Source: Ruminococcus sp.
GTDB taxonomy: Bacteria > Bacillota > Clostridia > Oscillospirales > Ruminococcaceae
Length of the DNA stretch: 64,000 nt
Assembly: GCA_017519415.1 (NCBI GenBank)
Contig: JAFWSI010000015.1
Span: forward strand, 1-64,000
Reading direction: 5' to 3'
Part shown: piece after piece, positions 53,974 through 63,573 of the stretch
Position numbering within the stretch: position 1 is the first letter of the stretch
Layout: every line of letters begins with the position of its first letter
The notes under the pieces: generated by a model
What the model was told of the DNA's origin: nothing
What the model saw: the letters and a program-made list of their open reading frames with translations, nothing else
Database searches by the model: none
Program-made: the position numbers and the translations under genes

Positions 53974-55425
53974 ATGGCAAAGACAATATTCCATACCACG
54001 GAAAAATCAAATTTCATTCTGAACATGACGGAGGAGCAGTATTCTTCTCTGGCAGTAAAGGGCCTTATCACTGCGTTGTTTGCAGTGCCGCTGTTTACGC
54101 TTATACCGGAGATCGCTAACAAGACCATCTATGTTCTTTCCGCGGCAGGACTTGCCGTTGCCGGTGTTATAAACCTTATCCTTGCTCTTATTGCAATCGT
54201 AAAAAAATATATAGACAAGCGCGTCATGCTGCCCGTATGTGCTATGGGCGCATTGGTGGCATGGGGCGTTGTCTCTCTCGTAAACGGCTATGATTTTCAC
54301 ACGGCCCTTTACGGATATTCGGACAGAGGCGAGGGACTTCTTGCCATACTGTTCTACTTCGGATTTTTCACCACGGCTGTCGCTGTAAAGCGGGAGAAAG
54401 CCCGTTCCTCGCTGATAAACGGTATTATAGGATTAGGTCTTCTCAACAGCATCGTTTCCCTTGTGCAGATTTTCACAGGCAAGCTCGGTCAGTATGATCT
54501 GGCAGATCTTGACATAGAGGAAAGAGCTGCATCGGGTCTTTCGATGTCTCCGCTTTTCATGGCTATGGTGCTCACACTTTCACTCACAGCTGCACTTATA
54601 GCTTTCGTGACCTCTGAAAGCAAAAAACGTAGAATAATATGTATTTTCTCTGCTGCACTATTTTCATTCATCATCATGTTCACATATTCCCTCATCGGTA
54701 TATGCGGACTGGTTTTCTCGGTGATCGCGGCGGCAGTTGCGGTGTTTGTGATGAAGGCGCCAAAGCTCAGGCTTGTTTCCGTGCTGGCGGCGGCTGTTCC
54801 GGCAGCATTGGCTGTAATAATAGTCAATGCCGGACTTATCGGAAATATCAGTTCATACAGACTTTACGACGGAAGGATCCTGTGGTGGGCGGACGCCTAC
54901 ATGAGAGCCTCTGCGTCGGGCAGCTTCAATGAAAAGGTCGTGGATATAGACGATACCCTTGAGGTGTATTCGTATCTTAACGACAAGACAATGAATATAA
55001 TACATAAGTATCCTCTGACGGGAACAGGTCCCGAGCAGCTCGTATTCCCTCAGCTTTATACCGCTCAGGGATTCGGCGAGGATGTTGAGATCAGCTATAT
55101 CATTCCTTTCAACACGGGTACGTTTGACAAGGTATATAATGAGTATCTGTACACCGCGGCGACAAGAGGAATACCCTCTCTTATCGCTCTTGTGCTGGTG
55201 CTCCTTCCTTCACTTGTCATAAGTGTAAAGAGCTTCCGCAGAAGAAGTACGGCCGAAGCATTCACGCTCACGGCTCTTCTGATCGGCGGCATGCTTCTGT
55301 TCTTCATAGGCTGCAGCAGCATTTCCTTCGCACCCGTTTTCTGGGCTGCGGCGGGAGCTTCCTGTGCAGGCATAAAGGATGAAAAGAAGGACGGTACAGC
55401 AAAAAAGGCTGCAAAGAAAAAGTAA
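53974..55425 (+). CDS. O-antigen ligase/polymerase-like membrane protein
   Basis: 483 residues with about ten transmembrane helices (first near 27-45). The large outer loop holds YDGRILWWADAYMRA and YPLTGTGPEQL, the pattern of the Wzy/WaaL (O-antigen ligase) family. The Lys-rich C-terminal tail is cytoplasmic. In Gram-positive bacteria such proteins polymerise or attach glycans at the surface; the substrate is unknown. Probably cotranscribed with the M6 gene. Confidence 0.82.
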   Translation: MAKTIFHTTEKSNFILNMTEEQYSSLAVKGLITALFAVPLFTLIPEIANKTIYVLSAAGLAVAGVINLILALIAIVKKYIDKRVMLPVCAMGALVAWGVVSLVNGYDFHTALYGYSDRGEGLLAILFYFGFFTTAVAVKREKARSSLINGIIGLGLLNSIVSLVQIFTGKLGQYDLADLDIEERAASGLSMSPLFMAMVLTLSLTAALIAFVTSESKKRRIICIFSAALFSFIIMFTYSLIGICGLVFSVIAAAVAVFVMKAPKLRLVSVLAAAVPAALAVIIVNAGLIGNISSYRLYDGRILWWADAYMRASASGSFNEKVVDIDDTLEVYSYLNDKTMNIIHKYPLTGTGPEQLVFPQLYTAQGFGEDVEISYIIPFNTGTFDKVYNEYLYTAATRGIPSLIALVLVLLPSLVISVKSFRRRSTAEAFTLTALLIGGMLLFFIGCSSISFAPVFWAAAGASCAGIKDEKKDGTAKKAAKKK

Positions 55426-55448
55426 TGTGATGATATGATGAAAGATTA

Positions 55449-55477
55449 AGCCCGCGAGCTCAGCCCGCGGGCTTTTT
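55449..55477 (+). terminator. Intrinsic terminator
   Basis: AGCCCGCGAGC-TCA-GCCCGCGGGCTTTTTTG after the O-antigen-ligase-like gene. Confidence 0.8.
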
Positions 55478-55535
55478 TGTCGGAAAACAGCGAAATATCA
55501 GGAAATTAATGTAAGTAGACACTAACAAAAAGCTA

Positions 55536-55563
55536 TTGATTTTTAACGCAGATATGTTAAAAT
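55536..55563 (+). promoter_or_regulatory. Sigma-A-like promoter of the ferredoxin gene
   Basis: TTGATT (55536-55541), 16-base spacer, TAAAAT (55558-55563). Confidence 0.6.
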
Positions 55564-55613
55564 AAAAATACGAGGAGCAGCAAGCTCCCGAATAATACGG
55601 AGGTGTATGTATA

Positions 55614-55784
55614 ATGGCATATATTATTTCTGATGATTGTGTTGCTTGCGGCGCTTGCGCTGGAGAGTGCCCTGTAGGCGCTATCTCTGAGGGCGACGGC
55701 AAGTACGTTATCGATGCAGACGCTTGCGTTGAGTGCGGTGCTTGTGCAGGTGTATGTCCTGTTGGCGCTCCTAATGCTGAGTGA
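55614..55784 (+). CDS. 2[4Fe-4S] clostridial-type ferredoxin
   Basis: 56 residues, RBS CGGAGGTG. Two CxxCxxCxxxCP clusters: CVACGACAGECP (9-20) and CVECGACAGVCP (38-49), the classic clostridial arrangement, with a pseudo-twofold repeat. Soluble electron carrier for pyruvate:ferredoxin oxidoreductase and hydrogenase; it could also feed the radical SAM enzymes (inference). It has its own promoter and terminator. Confidence 0.97.
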   Translation: MAYIISDDCVACGACAGECPVGAISEGDGKYVIDADACVECGACAGVCPVGAPNAE

Positions 55785-55800
55785 TCAAGAAAAGACAGAT

Positions 55801-55834
55801 AAGCAGTTCCTTATGAGGAACTGCTTATTTTTTT
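55801..55834 (+). terminator. Intrinsic terminator of the ferredoxin gene
   Basis: AAGCAGTTCCT-TATG-AGGAACTGCTTATTTTTTT, perfect 11-bp stem. Confidence 0.9.
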
Positions 55835-55843
55835 GCCCTCAGC

Positions 55844-56026
55844 TCATTCGCAGCCGCCTGAGCGTCTTACAAAGGAGTTGCAGTCTGTACATTCCGGTAC
55901 CGTGGGATCCTCCTCATGGGTGCCGACGGAGATACTGTCAAGGGTGCAGTAATGCTCGGTGCAGAGATTGTGTCTGCACTGTGATACATCACATCTGATG
56001 CAGGGGTTCTTCTTATGCTCTTCCAT
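55844..56026 (-). CDS. DUF1540-family Cys-rich small protein
   Basis: 60 residues, RBS AAGGAAG. CIRCDVSQCRHNLCTEHYCT.. then C..C near the end: the DUF1540 pattern of about seven Cys predicted to bind metal. Small, common in Clostridia; function unknown. Convergent with the ferredoxin gene. Confidence 0.85.
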   Translation of the reverse strand: MEEHKKNPCIRCDVSQCRHNLCTEHYCTLDSISVGTHEEDPTVPECTDCNSFVRRSGGCE

Positions 56027-56140
56027 ATCTATCTTCCTTTCTTTTTATCGTCCGTAAGGGACTGTGGTTATTATGTGCGTTATATTGTTAAATATTCGTA
56101 AAGTTTATATTACGGGATTGCTACATTTTATATGTGAATA

Positions 56141-56169
56141 TTGACTTTGACAGAAGTATGTGATAATAT
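56141..56169 (+). promoter_or_regulatory. Sigma-A promoter
   Basis: TTGACT (56141-56146), 17-base spacer, TAATAT (56164-56169), 53 bases before the ATG at 56222. Confidence 0.65.
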
Positions 56170-56221
56170 TAACATTAAGGAGCAATGGGCTCCCAATGAT
56201 ATAATTTCAGGAGGGGATCAT

Positions 56222-58180
56222 ATGTTTGAAAACAATGATAACAATCAGTCAATGAGAGATCCGCAGTTCGAGGTACCGTCACAGTTTGACGACGGCTATG
56301 TTTCGGGCGTGGAAAATGTGACTAAGGGAAGCAGGGGGAAGAAGGCTGCATTGATAGGCGGAATATCCGCAGCAGTTCTCGTGGGCGGCTCCGCAGCGGC
56401 ATACGGACTTTCCGATACGGTCAAGAATCAGGTAAAGCTCAGACTCAGCAAGCCGGAGAAGTATTACGCATGGGTAAACGAGAACAATGCGGAAACTATT
56501 GGCAGCAAGGCTGCGGAGTTTTACAGAAAACGCCTTGACCTTTATGAAAAAGGCCTGTCGGGCGAGCTGAATATCACCTTTGCACCCACCGAGGAGGGCA
56601 AAAACGAGCTTTACGACGAGCTTTTCGGCTACCATAGCTCGGATTCCTCCAATCCTTTCAGAGATATATTCGACAAGAACAGCGAGATCGGCCTAAATGT
56701 GGAGGGCTCACTGAAGAAGGGCTCGGCAGATCTTTCCATCGGCTTTGATGCGAACAGGGACAGGATCGCGAATTTCGACATCAGGAAAGACAGCAGCGAC
56801 AGCGGTCTGTTCATGCGTATCCCCCAGCTCAAGGAACAGTGGATATATACCGATCTTGATAATATCGGCGCAAGTCTGACTGGTTTTTTCCTCGGCAGGG
56901 GAGCTGAAACGGATATGCTCCGTCAGATGATCAACGATCCTGCGTCATTCCTGTCTCCCGAGGATCTCGAAACAGAGGTTAACAGGTATGTTGGCGTATG
57001 GAACAGTATCGCGGACGATGTAAGGATAGAAAAGAAGGAAAGCATTGACATATGCGGTATTACTTCGGATTATACCGTTGCTAAGGTGGAGTTCACGGAA
57101 AAGGATGTTGACAGACTTGAACTGGCTATGCTCAGGGAGCTCCGCGGCGATAGTATAATCAAGAATATAGTGGTTGATAAGGCGGGCTTTATTGAGGAGT
57201 CCGAGTACTATGAGGACATTGACGGCGAAATAGCTGAGCTGGAAAGTGATCTTGAAGCTGACAGCTACAGTGATGATGTTGAGTTCACCGTAGATACATA
57301 CATCGACGGATCAGGCGTTATAAGAGGAATGTCGTTCTCCGAGGACGATAACAGCAGTACGTTTATAATAGGCAGGGACGGAGATAATATCCGCGGATAT
57401 GTCAGTCGTGTATATGACGGTGCTGAGAATTACAGAGCAGAGCTTTTTGCCGAGGAGAAAGGAAAGAGGAAGTATTCGGGCGAGATCAGAATAAGCTATG
57501 CAGACAATGATTATGTCTACAATGAGGAAAAAGACAGGTATACTATGGAGGAGACACAGAAGAGCGCAGAAATAACCTTCAGGGATGCAGAACTCGTAAA
57601 CGAGGAAAAGCTCTATTTCAACTGTGATCTGAAGGTGAATATCCCCGATGAGAATCCTGTTGCAGTAAGCTTCTCAACTGACGGCAAGTCTCAGAAGATC
57701 AAATATGAGGCAGTCTTTGACGAGGTGGATTACGGCGAACTCAATATAACCTATTCCATTAACGACAAGGCAGATATTGAGATCCCCGACAAGAACGGCG
57801 CATTCGTTCTTGATCCTGAAAATATGGAAGATTTCGAGATCGAGGACTACGTTTCATGGGACGAGATCGAAAGCTTTATCGTTAAAGCGCTGAAGGGTCT
57901 CGGAGTCAGCGACGAAGCGGTCGAAAGTGCGGCAAAAAGCTTCAGAAATGGCTATACCGACCGTGCGGACTATGTCAACGGTCTTAAAGACGAGATCGAG
58001 ATCACTACAGACGAATTTGAAGATTATGACGATGAAGACAACGACTTTTCAACTGCCGGTTCCGGCTTTGAGTTCAACCGCGACGACTATAAGTATGAGG
58101 ATTACAAGGACACTATGTCGGAAGAAGATTTTGAACAGAGGATGGATATGCTCGAAGAGTTTTACAAGAGCGCTGCATAA
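56222..58180 (+). CDS. Single-pass membrane protein with large acidic outer region
   Basis: 652 residues from ATG at 56222 with AGGAGGGG just upstream; a TTG at 56141 lies inside the promoter and cannot be used. N-terminal 40 residues soluble and Asn/Asp-rich, one helix (about 42-62, KKAALIGGISAAVLVGGSAAAYGL), then a long extracellular beta-rich region (KPEKYYAWVNENNAETIGSK, DLSIGFDANRDRIANFD) and an acidic C-terminus (DDEDNDFSTAGSGF). No recognised enzyme motif. Own promoter and terminator. It may be a cell-surface sensor or structural protein; family not identified. Confidence 0.7.
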   Translation: MFENNDNNQSMRDPQFEVPSQFDDGYVSGVENVTKGSRGKKAALIGGISAAVLVGGSAAAYGLSDTVKNQVKLRLSKPEKYYAWVNENNAETIGSKAAEFYRKRLDLYEKGLSGELNITFAPTEEGKNELYDELFGYHSSDSSNPFRDIFDKNSEIGLNVEGSLKKGSADLSIGFDANRDRIANFDIRKDSSDSGLFMRIPQLKEQWIYTDLDNIGASLTGFFLGRGAETDMLRQMINDPASFLSPEDLETEVNRYVGVWNSIADDVRIEKKESIDICGITSDYTVAKVEFTEKDVDRLELAMLRELRGDSIIKNIVVDKAGFIEESEYYEDIDGEIAELESDLEADSYSDDVEFTVDTYIDGSGVIRGMSFSEDDNSSTFIIGRDGDNIRGYVSRVYDGAENYRAELFAEEKGKRKYSGEIRISYADNDYVYNEEKDRYTMEETQKSAEITFRDAELVNEEKLYFNCDLKVNIPDENPVAVSFSTDGKSQKIKYEAVFDEVDYGELNITYSINDKADIEIPDKNGAFVLDPENMEDFEIEDYVSWDEIESFIVKALKGLGVSDEAVESAAKSFRNGYTDRADYVNGLKDEIEITTDEFEDYDDEDNDFSTAGSGFEFNRDDYKYEDYKDTMSEEDFEQRMDMLEEFYKSAA

Positions 58181-58190
58181 GATATAAAGA

Positions 58191-58223
58191 TAACGGCCTC
58201 CGTTTGAACGGAGGCCGTTTTTG
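58191..58223. terminator. Bidirectional terminator
   Basis: AACGGCCTCCGT-TTGA-ACGGAGGCCGTTTTTGTG, 12-bp stem, between the membrane protein and coaBC. Confidence 0.88.
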
Positions 58224-58225
58224 TG

Positions 58226-59425
58226 TTATTTCTTTTCCGAGAGCTTTTTGAGCTTTGTGAGTATGACGTTTGCAGCGTCGAATTTACTCATCAGCTCCAT
58301 TTCCTCGGTATCGTCCCTGGTTATCATGGTGATGATATTGGTATCCGTGCCGAATCCCGAACCTGCGGTCCTCAGGGAGTTTGCACATATCATGTCGCAG
58401 TTTTTCTTTGTAAGCTTTGCACGGGAATTCTCGATAACGTTGTCGGTCTCCATGGAAAAGCCGCAGATGACCTGTCCCTCGCGGCGGTTCTCGCCGATAT
58501 ATTTGAGTATGTCGGCGGTGCGCCTGAGAGGTATGCTCATATCGCCGTCGGACTTCTTTATCTTGCTGTCGGCCACAGTTTCGGGAGTATAATCCGCAAC
58601 GGCGGCGGCCTTGATTATGATGTCGGTTCCGTCAAGACGCTCCTTAACGGCATTGAACATATCCTCGGCGGACTTTACGGGAACTACGTTCACAAACATG
58701 GGCGGATCAACGTCCGTGTGCGCCGCAACAACGGTAACATCGGCGCCGCGGAGCATTGCTGCCCTTGCAAGGGCGAAGCCCATTTTCCCGCTGGAATGAT
58801 TGGAGATGAAGCGGACGGGGTCTATGCTTTCACGGGTAGCGCCTGCGGTAACGAGTATCTTTTTTCCTGACAGATCCTTCTCAAAAGCAGCTTCACGTAC
58901 TATATACTCCAAGAGAGTTTCCTCGTCGGGGAGCTTTCCGTCGCCGATGTCGCGGTTCGCAAGCATTCCGCGGACGGGCTCCACTATCTCATAGCCGAAT
59001 TTTTTCAGTTTTTCGATATTGTCCTGAACGATGGGATTATGGAACATATTGTGATTCATGGCTGGGGCGATTATCTTCTTGCAGGTGCAGGCCATGACCG
59101 TTGTGGTGAGCATATCGTCTGCGATGCCGTTTGCTATCTTGCCGATGACGTTGGCGGAAGCAGGAGCTATCATAACTACATCAGCCTTTTTGGCTATGGA
59201 AACGTGCTCCACGCTGTACTCGAAGCTGCGGTCAAAGGTGTCTATAAGGCATTTGTTCTGAGTAAGGGTCTCAAAAGTGAGGGGGTGTACGAAGTTAAGG
59301 GAATTTGGCGTCATTGCAACGTGTACGTCTGCTCCGAGCTTTGTGAGCATACGGGCAAGGTTGCATATCTTGTATACGGCTATAGAGCCTGTTACGCCGA
59401 GTAATACTGTTTTTCCTGTAAGCAT
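58226..59425 (-). CDS. coaBC: Bifunctional phosphopantothenoylcysteine decarboxylase/synthase
   Basis: 399 residues from ATG at 59425 (GAGGTG upstream; the open frame runs 78 codons further into the next gene without RBS). CoaC half about 1-180: LLGVTGSIAVYK, MIAPASANVIGKIANGIADD, APAMNHNMF. CoaB half about 185-399: ILVTAGATRESIDPVRFISN, NHSSGKMGFALA, IKAAAVADYTP. It makes 4'-phosphopantetheine for CoA. The CoaC loop that usually reads ACGDxGxGR is here ANRDIGDGK, so the Cys used in E. coli Dfp for the final reduction appears absent. Last gene of the minus-strand operon. Confidence 0.93.
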   Translation of the reverse strand: MLTGKTVLLGVTGSIAVYKICNLARMLTKLGADVHVAMTPNSLNFVHPLTFETLTQNKCLIDTFDRSFEYSVEHVSIAKKADVVMIAPASANVIGKIANGIADDMLTTTVMACTCKKIIAPAMNHNMFHNPIVQDNIEKLKKFGYEIVEPVRGMLANRDIGDGKLPDEETLLEYIVREAAFEKDLSGKKILVTAGATRESIDPVRFISNHSSGKMGFALARAAMLRGADVTVVAAHTDVDPPMFVNVVPVKSAEDMFNAVKERLDGTDIIIKAAAVADYTPETVADSKIKKSDGDMSIPLRRTADILKYIGENRREGQVICGFSMETDNVIENSRAKLTKKNCDMICANSLRTAGSGFGTDTNIITMITRDDTEEMELMSKFDAANVILTKLKKLSEKK

Positions 59426-59435
59426 GGCATTCACC

Positions 59436-60416
59436 TCATATATGGAGCTCGTTTGCGCACTCTTCGCCGTTGTGGCAGGCGAGAATATTGCTGACTGTAG
59501 TCTCTGCGATATTGTGGAGAGCCTCCTCTGTAAGGAAAGCCTGATGTGAAGTAACGATGACATTGGGCATGGAACTGAGCCTTGCAAGGGTATCGTCGGC
59601 AATGATATGTCCCGAGAAATCCTGGAAGAACACGTCAGCCTCCTCCTCGTATACGTCAAGGCAGGCAGCTCCTATCTTACGTGCCTTTATGCCCTCAAGG
59701 AGAGCCTCTGCGTCGATAAGTGCGCCTCTGGAAGTATTGATGATGACCACGCCTTTTTTCAGCTTGTCTATGGAGCTGCTGTCTATCATATGGTAGGTCT
59801 CCTCGGTGAGGGGGCAGTGGAAGGAGATAATATCGCTGCGGCTGAAAAGCTCGTCCAGCTCTACGTACTCGATGCCGCTGTCCTTTGCGGGGAACTTGTC
59901 ATAGGCGATGACGTTCATGCCGAAGCCGCGGCAGATATTTATGAAGATACGTCCTATCTTACCTGTACCCACAACGCCTACGGTCTTGCCGTGAAGGTCG
60001 AAGCCCGTGAGACCGTTCAGCGAGAAGTTGTGGTCTCTTGTGCGGATATAGGCCTTGTGTACACGGCGTATGGACGTTAGGAGAAGAGCCATTGCGTGCT
60101 CGGCGACCGCATAGGGCGAGTAGGCAGGCACGCTGACTACTCTCAGCTTGTCCTTGGCGTATTTTATATCGACATTGTTATAGCCCGCACAGCGGAGCGC
60201 AAGCGTCTTCACGCCAAGCTCGCAGAGCTTGTCAATGACGGCTGCGTTTACGGTATCGTTTACGAATACGCAGGCTGCCTCGCAGCCCTTTGCCAGCTCT
60301 GCGGTATCCTCGTTGAGCTTTGTCTCGTAGAATTTGAAGCGTATATCGTTTTCTTTGCCGAATTTTTCAAATGACGGGATGTCATAGGTCTTTGTATCGA
60401 AAAAAGCTACCTTCAT
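59436..60416 (-). CDS. D-lactate dehydrogenase-like 2-hydroxyacid dehydrogenase
   Basis: 326 residues from ATG at 60416 (AAAGGAAAGG upstream). VGVVGTGKIGRIF is the NAD loop; NTSRGALIDAEAL (Arg), CLDVYEEEADVFF (Glu) and VTSHQAFLTEEAL (His) are the catalytic residues. Closest to the LdhA-type D-LDH subgroup (IRRVHKAYIRTRDHNFSLNG). It would reduce pyruvate to D-lactate. Ten bases before coaBC. Confidence 0.92.
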   Translation of the reverse strand: MKVAFFDTKTYDIPSFEKFGKENDIRFKFYETKLNEDTAELAKGCEAACVFVNDTVNAAVIDKLCELGVKTLALRCAGYNNVDIKYAKDKLRVVSVPAYSPYAVAEHAMALLLTSIRRVHKAYIRTRDHNFSLNGLTGFDLHGKTVGVVGTGKIGRIFINICRGFGMNVIAYDKFPAKDSGIEYVELDELFSRSDIISFHCPLTEETYHMIDSSSIDKLKKGVVIINTSRGALIDAEALLEGIKARKIGAACLDVYEEEADVFFQDFSGHIIADDTLARLSSMPNVIVTSHQAFLTEEALHNIAETTVSNILACHNGEECANELHI

Positions 60417-60445
60417 GGCTTTCACCTTTCCTTTCGCTATAAGAA

Positions 60446-61729
60446 TTATTTTATATCTATAAGTCTGCTGTCAAGCATTTCCTGCGCGGCCAGCATGACT
60501 CCGAGCTTGCCGCCGGTATAGGTTATGCCGCCCTGCATCCACACCGCATAGGGCTCCCGGAGGGGAGCGTCTGCGGACAGCTCTATGGAGGCGCCGTTGG
60601 TAAATGCTCCCGCCGCCATTATCACCTGACTGGAATAGCCCGGCATATCCCAAGGCTCGGGAGTAACAAAGGAATCAACGGGAGCGCCCTTCTGTATACC
60701 GCGGCAGAATGCGCATAAATGCTCCTCGTCGCCGAGCTTCACCGCAGTGATTATATCGCCGCGGGGCTCGTCCTTGCGGGGAGAGCATTCAAAGCCCAGC
60801 ATAGTGAAAAGCTCGCTGGCAAATGCCGAGGTCTTGATCGCGCTTGCCACCACGTCGGGAGCAAAGAACAGTCCCAGCAGCATCTCACGGTTCATGCCGA
60901 GAGTGCAGCCCACTTCCTTTCCCATGCCGACGCAGGTAAGACGGTATGAGCAGAGCTCCACAAGATCGGCTCTTCCTGCGATATATCCGCCTGTGCGGGC
61001 AATGCCTCCGCCTGCGTTCTTTATGAGTGAGCCGATTATTACGTCCGCGCCTACAGCCGTCGGCTCTCTGTCCTCGACGAACTCTCCGTAGCAGTTGTCC
61101 ACCATGACGATAATATCGGGGTTGCCAGTTCTGGCTGCCCTGATCATCTTTTCTATATCTGCAACGGTAAAGGCTCCTCTAAGTGAGTATCCCCGCGAAC
61201 GCTGGATATATGCCACCTTTGCGTTTTTTACGGCTGCGGTTATGCCCTCGAGATCGGGGGAGCCGTTTTCAAGGAGATCTACCTGACCGTATTCAACGCC
61301 ATAGTCCATAAGGGAGCCGTTCCCCTTTGTGCCGCTTATGCCGATGACCTCTTCAAGGGTATCGTAGGGCTTTCCCGTGATGGATACTATCCTGTCGCCT
61401 GTGCGGAGTACTCCGAAGAGCGCAACCGACAGCGCATGGGTGCCCGAAACGAAGTTGAAGCGCACCAGTGCGTCCTCGGCTCCGAGAGCCTGTGCGAATA
61501 CCTTGTCTATGATCTCTCTGCCCATATCTCCGTAGCCGTAGCCTGTGGAGCCGTAAAAGCAGGGCTCGCTGACCTTGTTGTCGGAGAAGGCCTTCAGCAC
61601 CTTGGCGCCGCAGTATTCCGCATTCGCCTCAATAGCCGCAAAGGCTTCCCTGCAATTCTTTTCGGCCTGTGCGGCAAGCTCTGCGAGCCTGCTGTCAAAG
61701 CCGTACAATGCGTTTATCCTGTCGTTCAT
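60446..61729 (-). CDS. YnbB/methionine-gamma-lyase-like PLP protein
   Basis: 427 residues. FYGSTGYGYGDMGREIIDKV, FVSGTHALSVALFGVLRTGD (PLP phosphate loop), VMVDNCYGEFVEDREPTAVG, GSLIKNAGGGIARTGGYIAG (Lys Schiff base) match the family labelled aluminium resistance protein / methionine gamma-lyase. The true substrate is unknown. In the minus-strand operon. Confidence 0.9.
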   Translation of the reverse strand: MNDRINALYGFDSRLAELAAQAEKNCREAFAAIEANAEYCGAKVLKAFSDNKVSEPCFYGSTGYGYGDMGREIIDKVFAQALGAEDALVRFNFVSGTHALSVALFGVLRTGDRIVSITGKPYDTLEEVIGISGTKGNGSLMDYGVEYGQVDLLENGSPDLEGITAAVKNAKVAYIQRSRGYSLRGAFTVADIEKMIRAARTGNPDIIVMVDNCYGEFVEDREPTAVGADVIIGSLIKNAGGGIARTGGYIAGRADLVELCSYRLTCVGMGKEVGCTLGMNREMLLGLFFAPDVVASAIKTSAFASELFTMLGFECSPRKDEPRGDIITAVKLGDEEHLCAFCRGIQKGAPVDSFVTPEPWDMPGYSSQVIMAAGAFTNGASIELSADAPLREPYAVWMQGGITYTGGKLGVMLAAQEMLDSRLIDIK

Positions 61730-61759
61730 ATCTTATCCTTTCCTTATACGGAGCGCATT

Positions 61760-62560
61760 TCACGCTCTCTCCTCGAGGCGGCCCTTTGCCGCGCTTTCCT
61801 TCTCGATGTCGATACGCTCGAGAACTATCTCACGTCCCGCAACGCGGAAACCGATCTCCTTGTAGAAGCTTACCCTGACGTCAAGGGCCAGCAGATAGGC
61901 TCTCTTTCCGAGTCCGTTGAAGAACTTTGCCAGCCATTTCAGGAATTCCCTTGCGTAGCCCCGTCCGCGGGCTGCGGTATTGGTGGCCACCTGACCTATG
62001 AGGACAGTGCTGCCTATATCGTATACTGCCGAAGCCGTGGTTGAATCGCGGTAGGTGAACACACGGCTGATACCGTGGCGGCAGCGATGGGAGGTATCGG
62101 TGTACCAAAGAGAGAAATCCGCTATATTCGGGAAGCCCTCGCTGAGTATCTTGTATACGTCGGAGAGATTGGGATTGAACTCAACGTGCTCCTCGATGGC
62201 TTCAAGGGGAGAATCGTCGGGTATGAGCTCGAATATGGTGCGGTTGAGCACCTGATACCTTTCGGGTATCTTTATCCCCTCAAGTATCTTCTGATCGCCC
62301 TCAATGCGGAAGGGCACGTTCATGCTCACGAAGAGGTCGATCTCCTCGTTGGGCTCGAGATTGCCGTCGCCGCAGATAATGAGGGTGGAATTGATTATGA
62401 ACATGAAGCCTGTGCCTGTTCCGTCGGTTATCTTGTAAAAGCGGCAGAATTCGTAATTCGGCCCGTAGGCTCTCATATATGCCAGCATTTTCTTGCCCGA
62501 GAGCGTCTTGTTGAGCAGTGCGCGGTCAAGCTCGTGCTCGTGTTCGATAAGTTTTATCAT
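61760..62560 (-). CDS. GNAT-family N-acetyltransferase
   Basis: 266 residues; the start overlaps the stop of the M42 gene by four bases (ATGA). The C-terminal GNAT core shows the acetyl-CoA loop VATNTAARGRGYAREFLKWL (about 194-213) followed by KRAYLLALDVRVSFYKEIGF. The N-terminal half is family-specific (FCRFYKITDGTGTGFMFIIN). Acceptor unknown; context suggests peptide or amino-acid metabolism. Confidence 0.85.
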   Translation of the reverse strand: MIKLIEHEHELDRALLNKTLSGKKMLAYMRAYGPNYEFCRFYKITDGTGTGFMFIINSTLIICGDGNLEPNEEIDLFVSMNVPFRIEGDQKILEGIKIPERYQVLNRTIFELIPDDSPLEAIEEHVEFNPNLSDVYKILSEGFPNIADFSLWYTDTSHRCRHGISRVFTYRDSTTASAVYDIGSTVLIGQVATNTAARGRGYAREFLKWLAKFFNGLGKRAYLLALDVRVSFYKEIGFRVAGREIVLERIDIEKESAAKGRLEERA

Positions 62561-63573
62561 AATTCGGGTATCCTCTTGGAAAGTGTTCTTACAAGCCTGT
62601 ATGTGCTTTCAAGGTCGGCGGATTCTATCACCGACGAGGGGGAATGCAGGTATCTGCACGGCAGGGATACGGCAATCGTGCGGACTCCCTTACCGCTTAT
62701 ATGGATAGCTCCCGCGTCGTTTCCGCCTGCTATCATGGTCTTGGTCTGACAGGGAAGCCCTTCCTCCTTTGCAATATCAAAGGCAAGGCTGTAGAGCTCC
62801 TTGTCGTATATGGTATGACGGTCCATGAAGGAGATCACGGGTCCCTTGCCCAGCTCGCACACTCTCTTTGCGCCTTCCGCGCCGTCAATGTCGGCGGCTG
62901 TCGTGGCTTCGAGGACTATCGCATAGTCGGGAGCTACTGCAAAGGCGGAGACTGCCGAGCCGCGGAGCCCTATCTCTTCCTGTACGTTGAAAACGAAATA
63001 GGTGTCATATTCGTGCTCTTCACGGAGCAGTTCTATCATCATGGCGCAGCCTGCACGGTCGTCCAGAGCCTTTGACTTTATGCGTGTGCCCAGCTCGGCG
63101 AACTCCGAGGAGAAGTAAGCGCAGTCTCCGGGAGAGACATACTTTTCAGCCTCGGCTTTGTCAGCGGCTCCGATGTCTATGTAAAGACTGTCGGTGTCGG
63201 GAGCCTTTTCGCGCTGCTCCTTGCTGAGATTGTGGACTGCGGTGGAGCCAACCACTCCGTTTATGCGTTCTTTCCCCACGCGGACCTGTCTGCCGATGAT
63301 GACCGATGGGTCTATGCCGCCTACGGTCCCGAAGCTCAGGGTGCCGTCGCCTCTTACGGAGGTTATCATAAAGCCCACCTCGTCCATATGTGCGCATATC
63401 ATCAGTTTCTTTGCGGGAGTCTTTCTGCCCTTTCTGAAGCAGATGATACTGCCGAGGCTGTCCACGCGGTATTCGCAGACGTCCTTGATTTTATTGATTA
63501 TAAGTTCGCGGACTGCGCTCTCATCGCCGGAGATCCCGTCGGTAAGGCACAGCTCTTTCAGTAATTCCTTCAT
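62557..63573 (-). CDS. M42-family aminopeptidase 1
   Basis: 338 residues. Metal ligands and catalytic residues of M42: CAHMDEVGFMI (His, Asp), LDDRAGCAMMIELL (bridging Asp), FVFNVQEEIGLRGS (Glu-Glu), VLEATTAADID, and MIAGGNDAGAIH. M42 peptidases form dodecamers that remove N-terminal residues from short peptides. Starts one base inside the end of the next M42 gene (TAATG), so the two are coupled. Confidence 0.93.
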   Translation of the reverse strand: MKELLKELCLTDGISGDESAVRELIINKIKDVCEYRVDSLGSIICFRKGRKTPAKKLMICAHMDEVGFMITSVRGDGTLSFGTVGGIDPSVIIGRQVRVGKERINGVVGSTAVHNLSKEQREKAPDTDSLYIDIGAADKAEAEKYVSPGDCAYFSSEFAELGTRIKSKALDDRAGCAMMIELLREEHEYDTYFVFNVQEEIGLRGSAVSAFAVAPDYAIVLEATTAADIDGAEGAKRVCELGKGPVISFMDRHTIYDKELYSLAFDIAKEEGLPCQTKTMIAGGNDAGAIHISGKGVRTIAVSLPCRYLHSPSSVIESADLESTYRLVRTLSKRIPEL

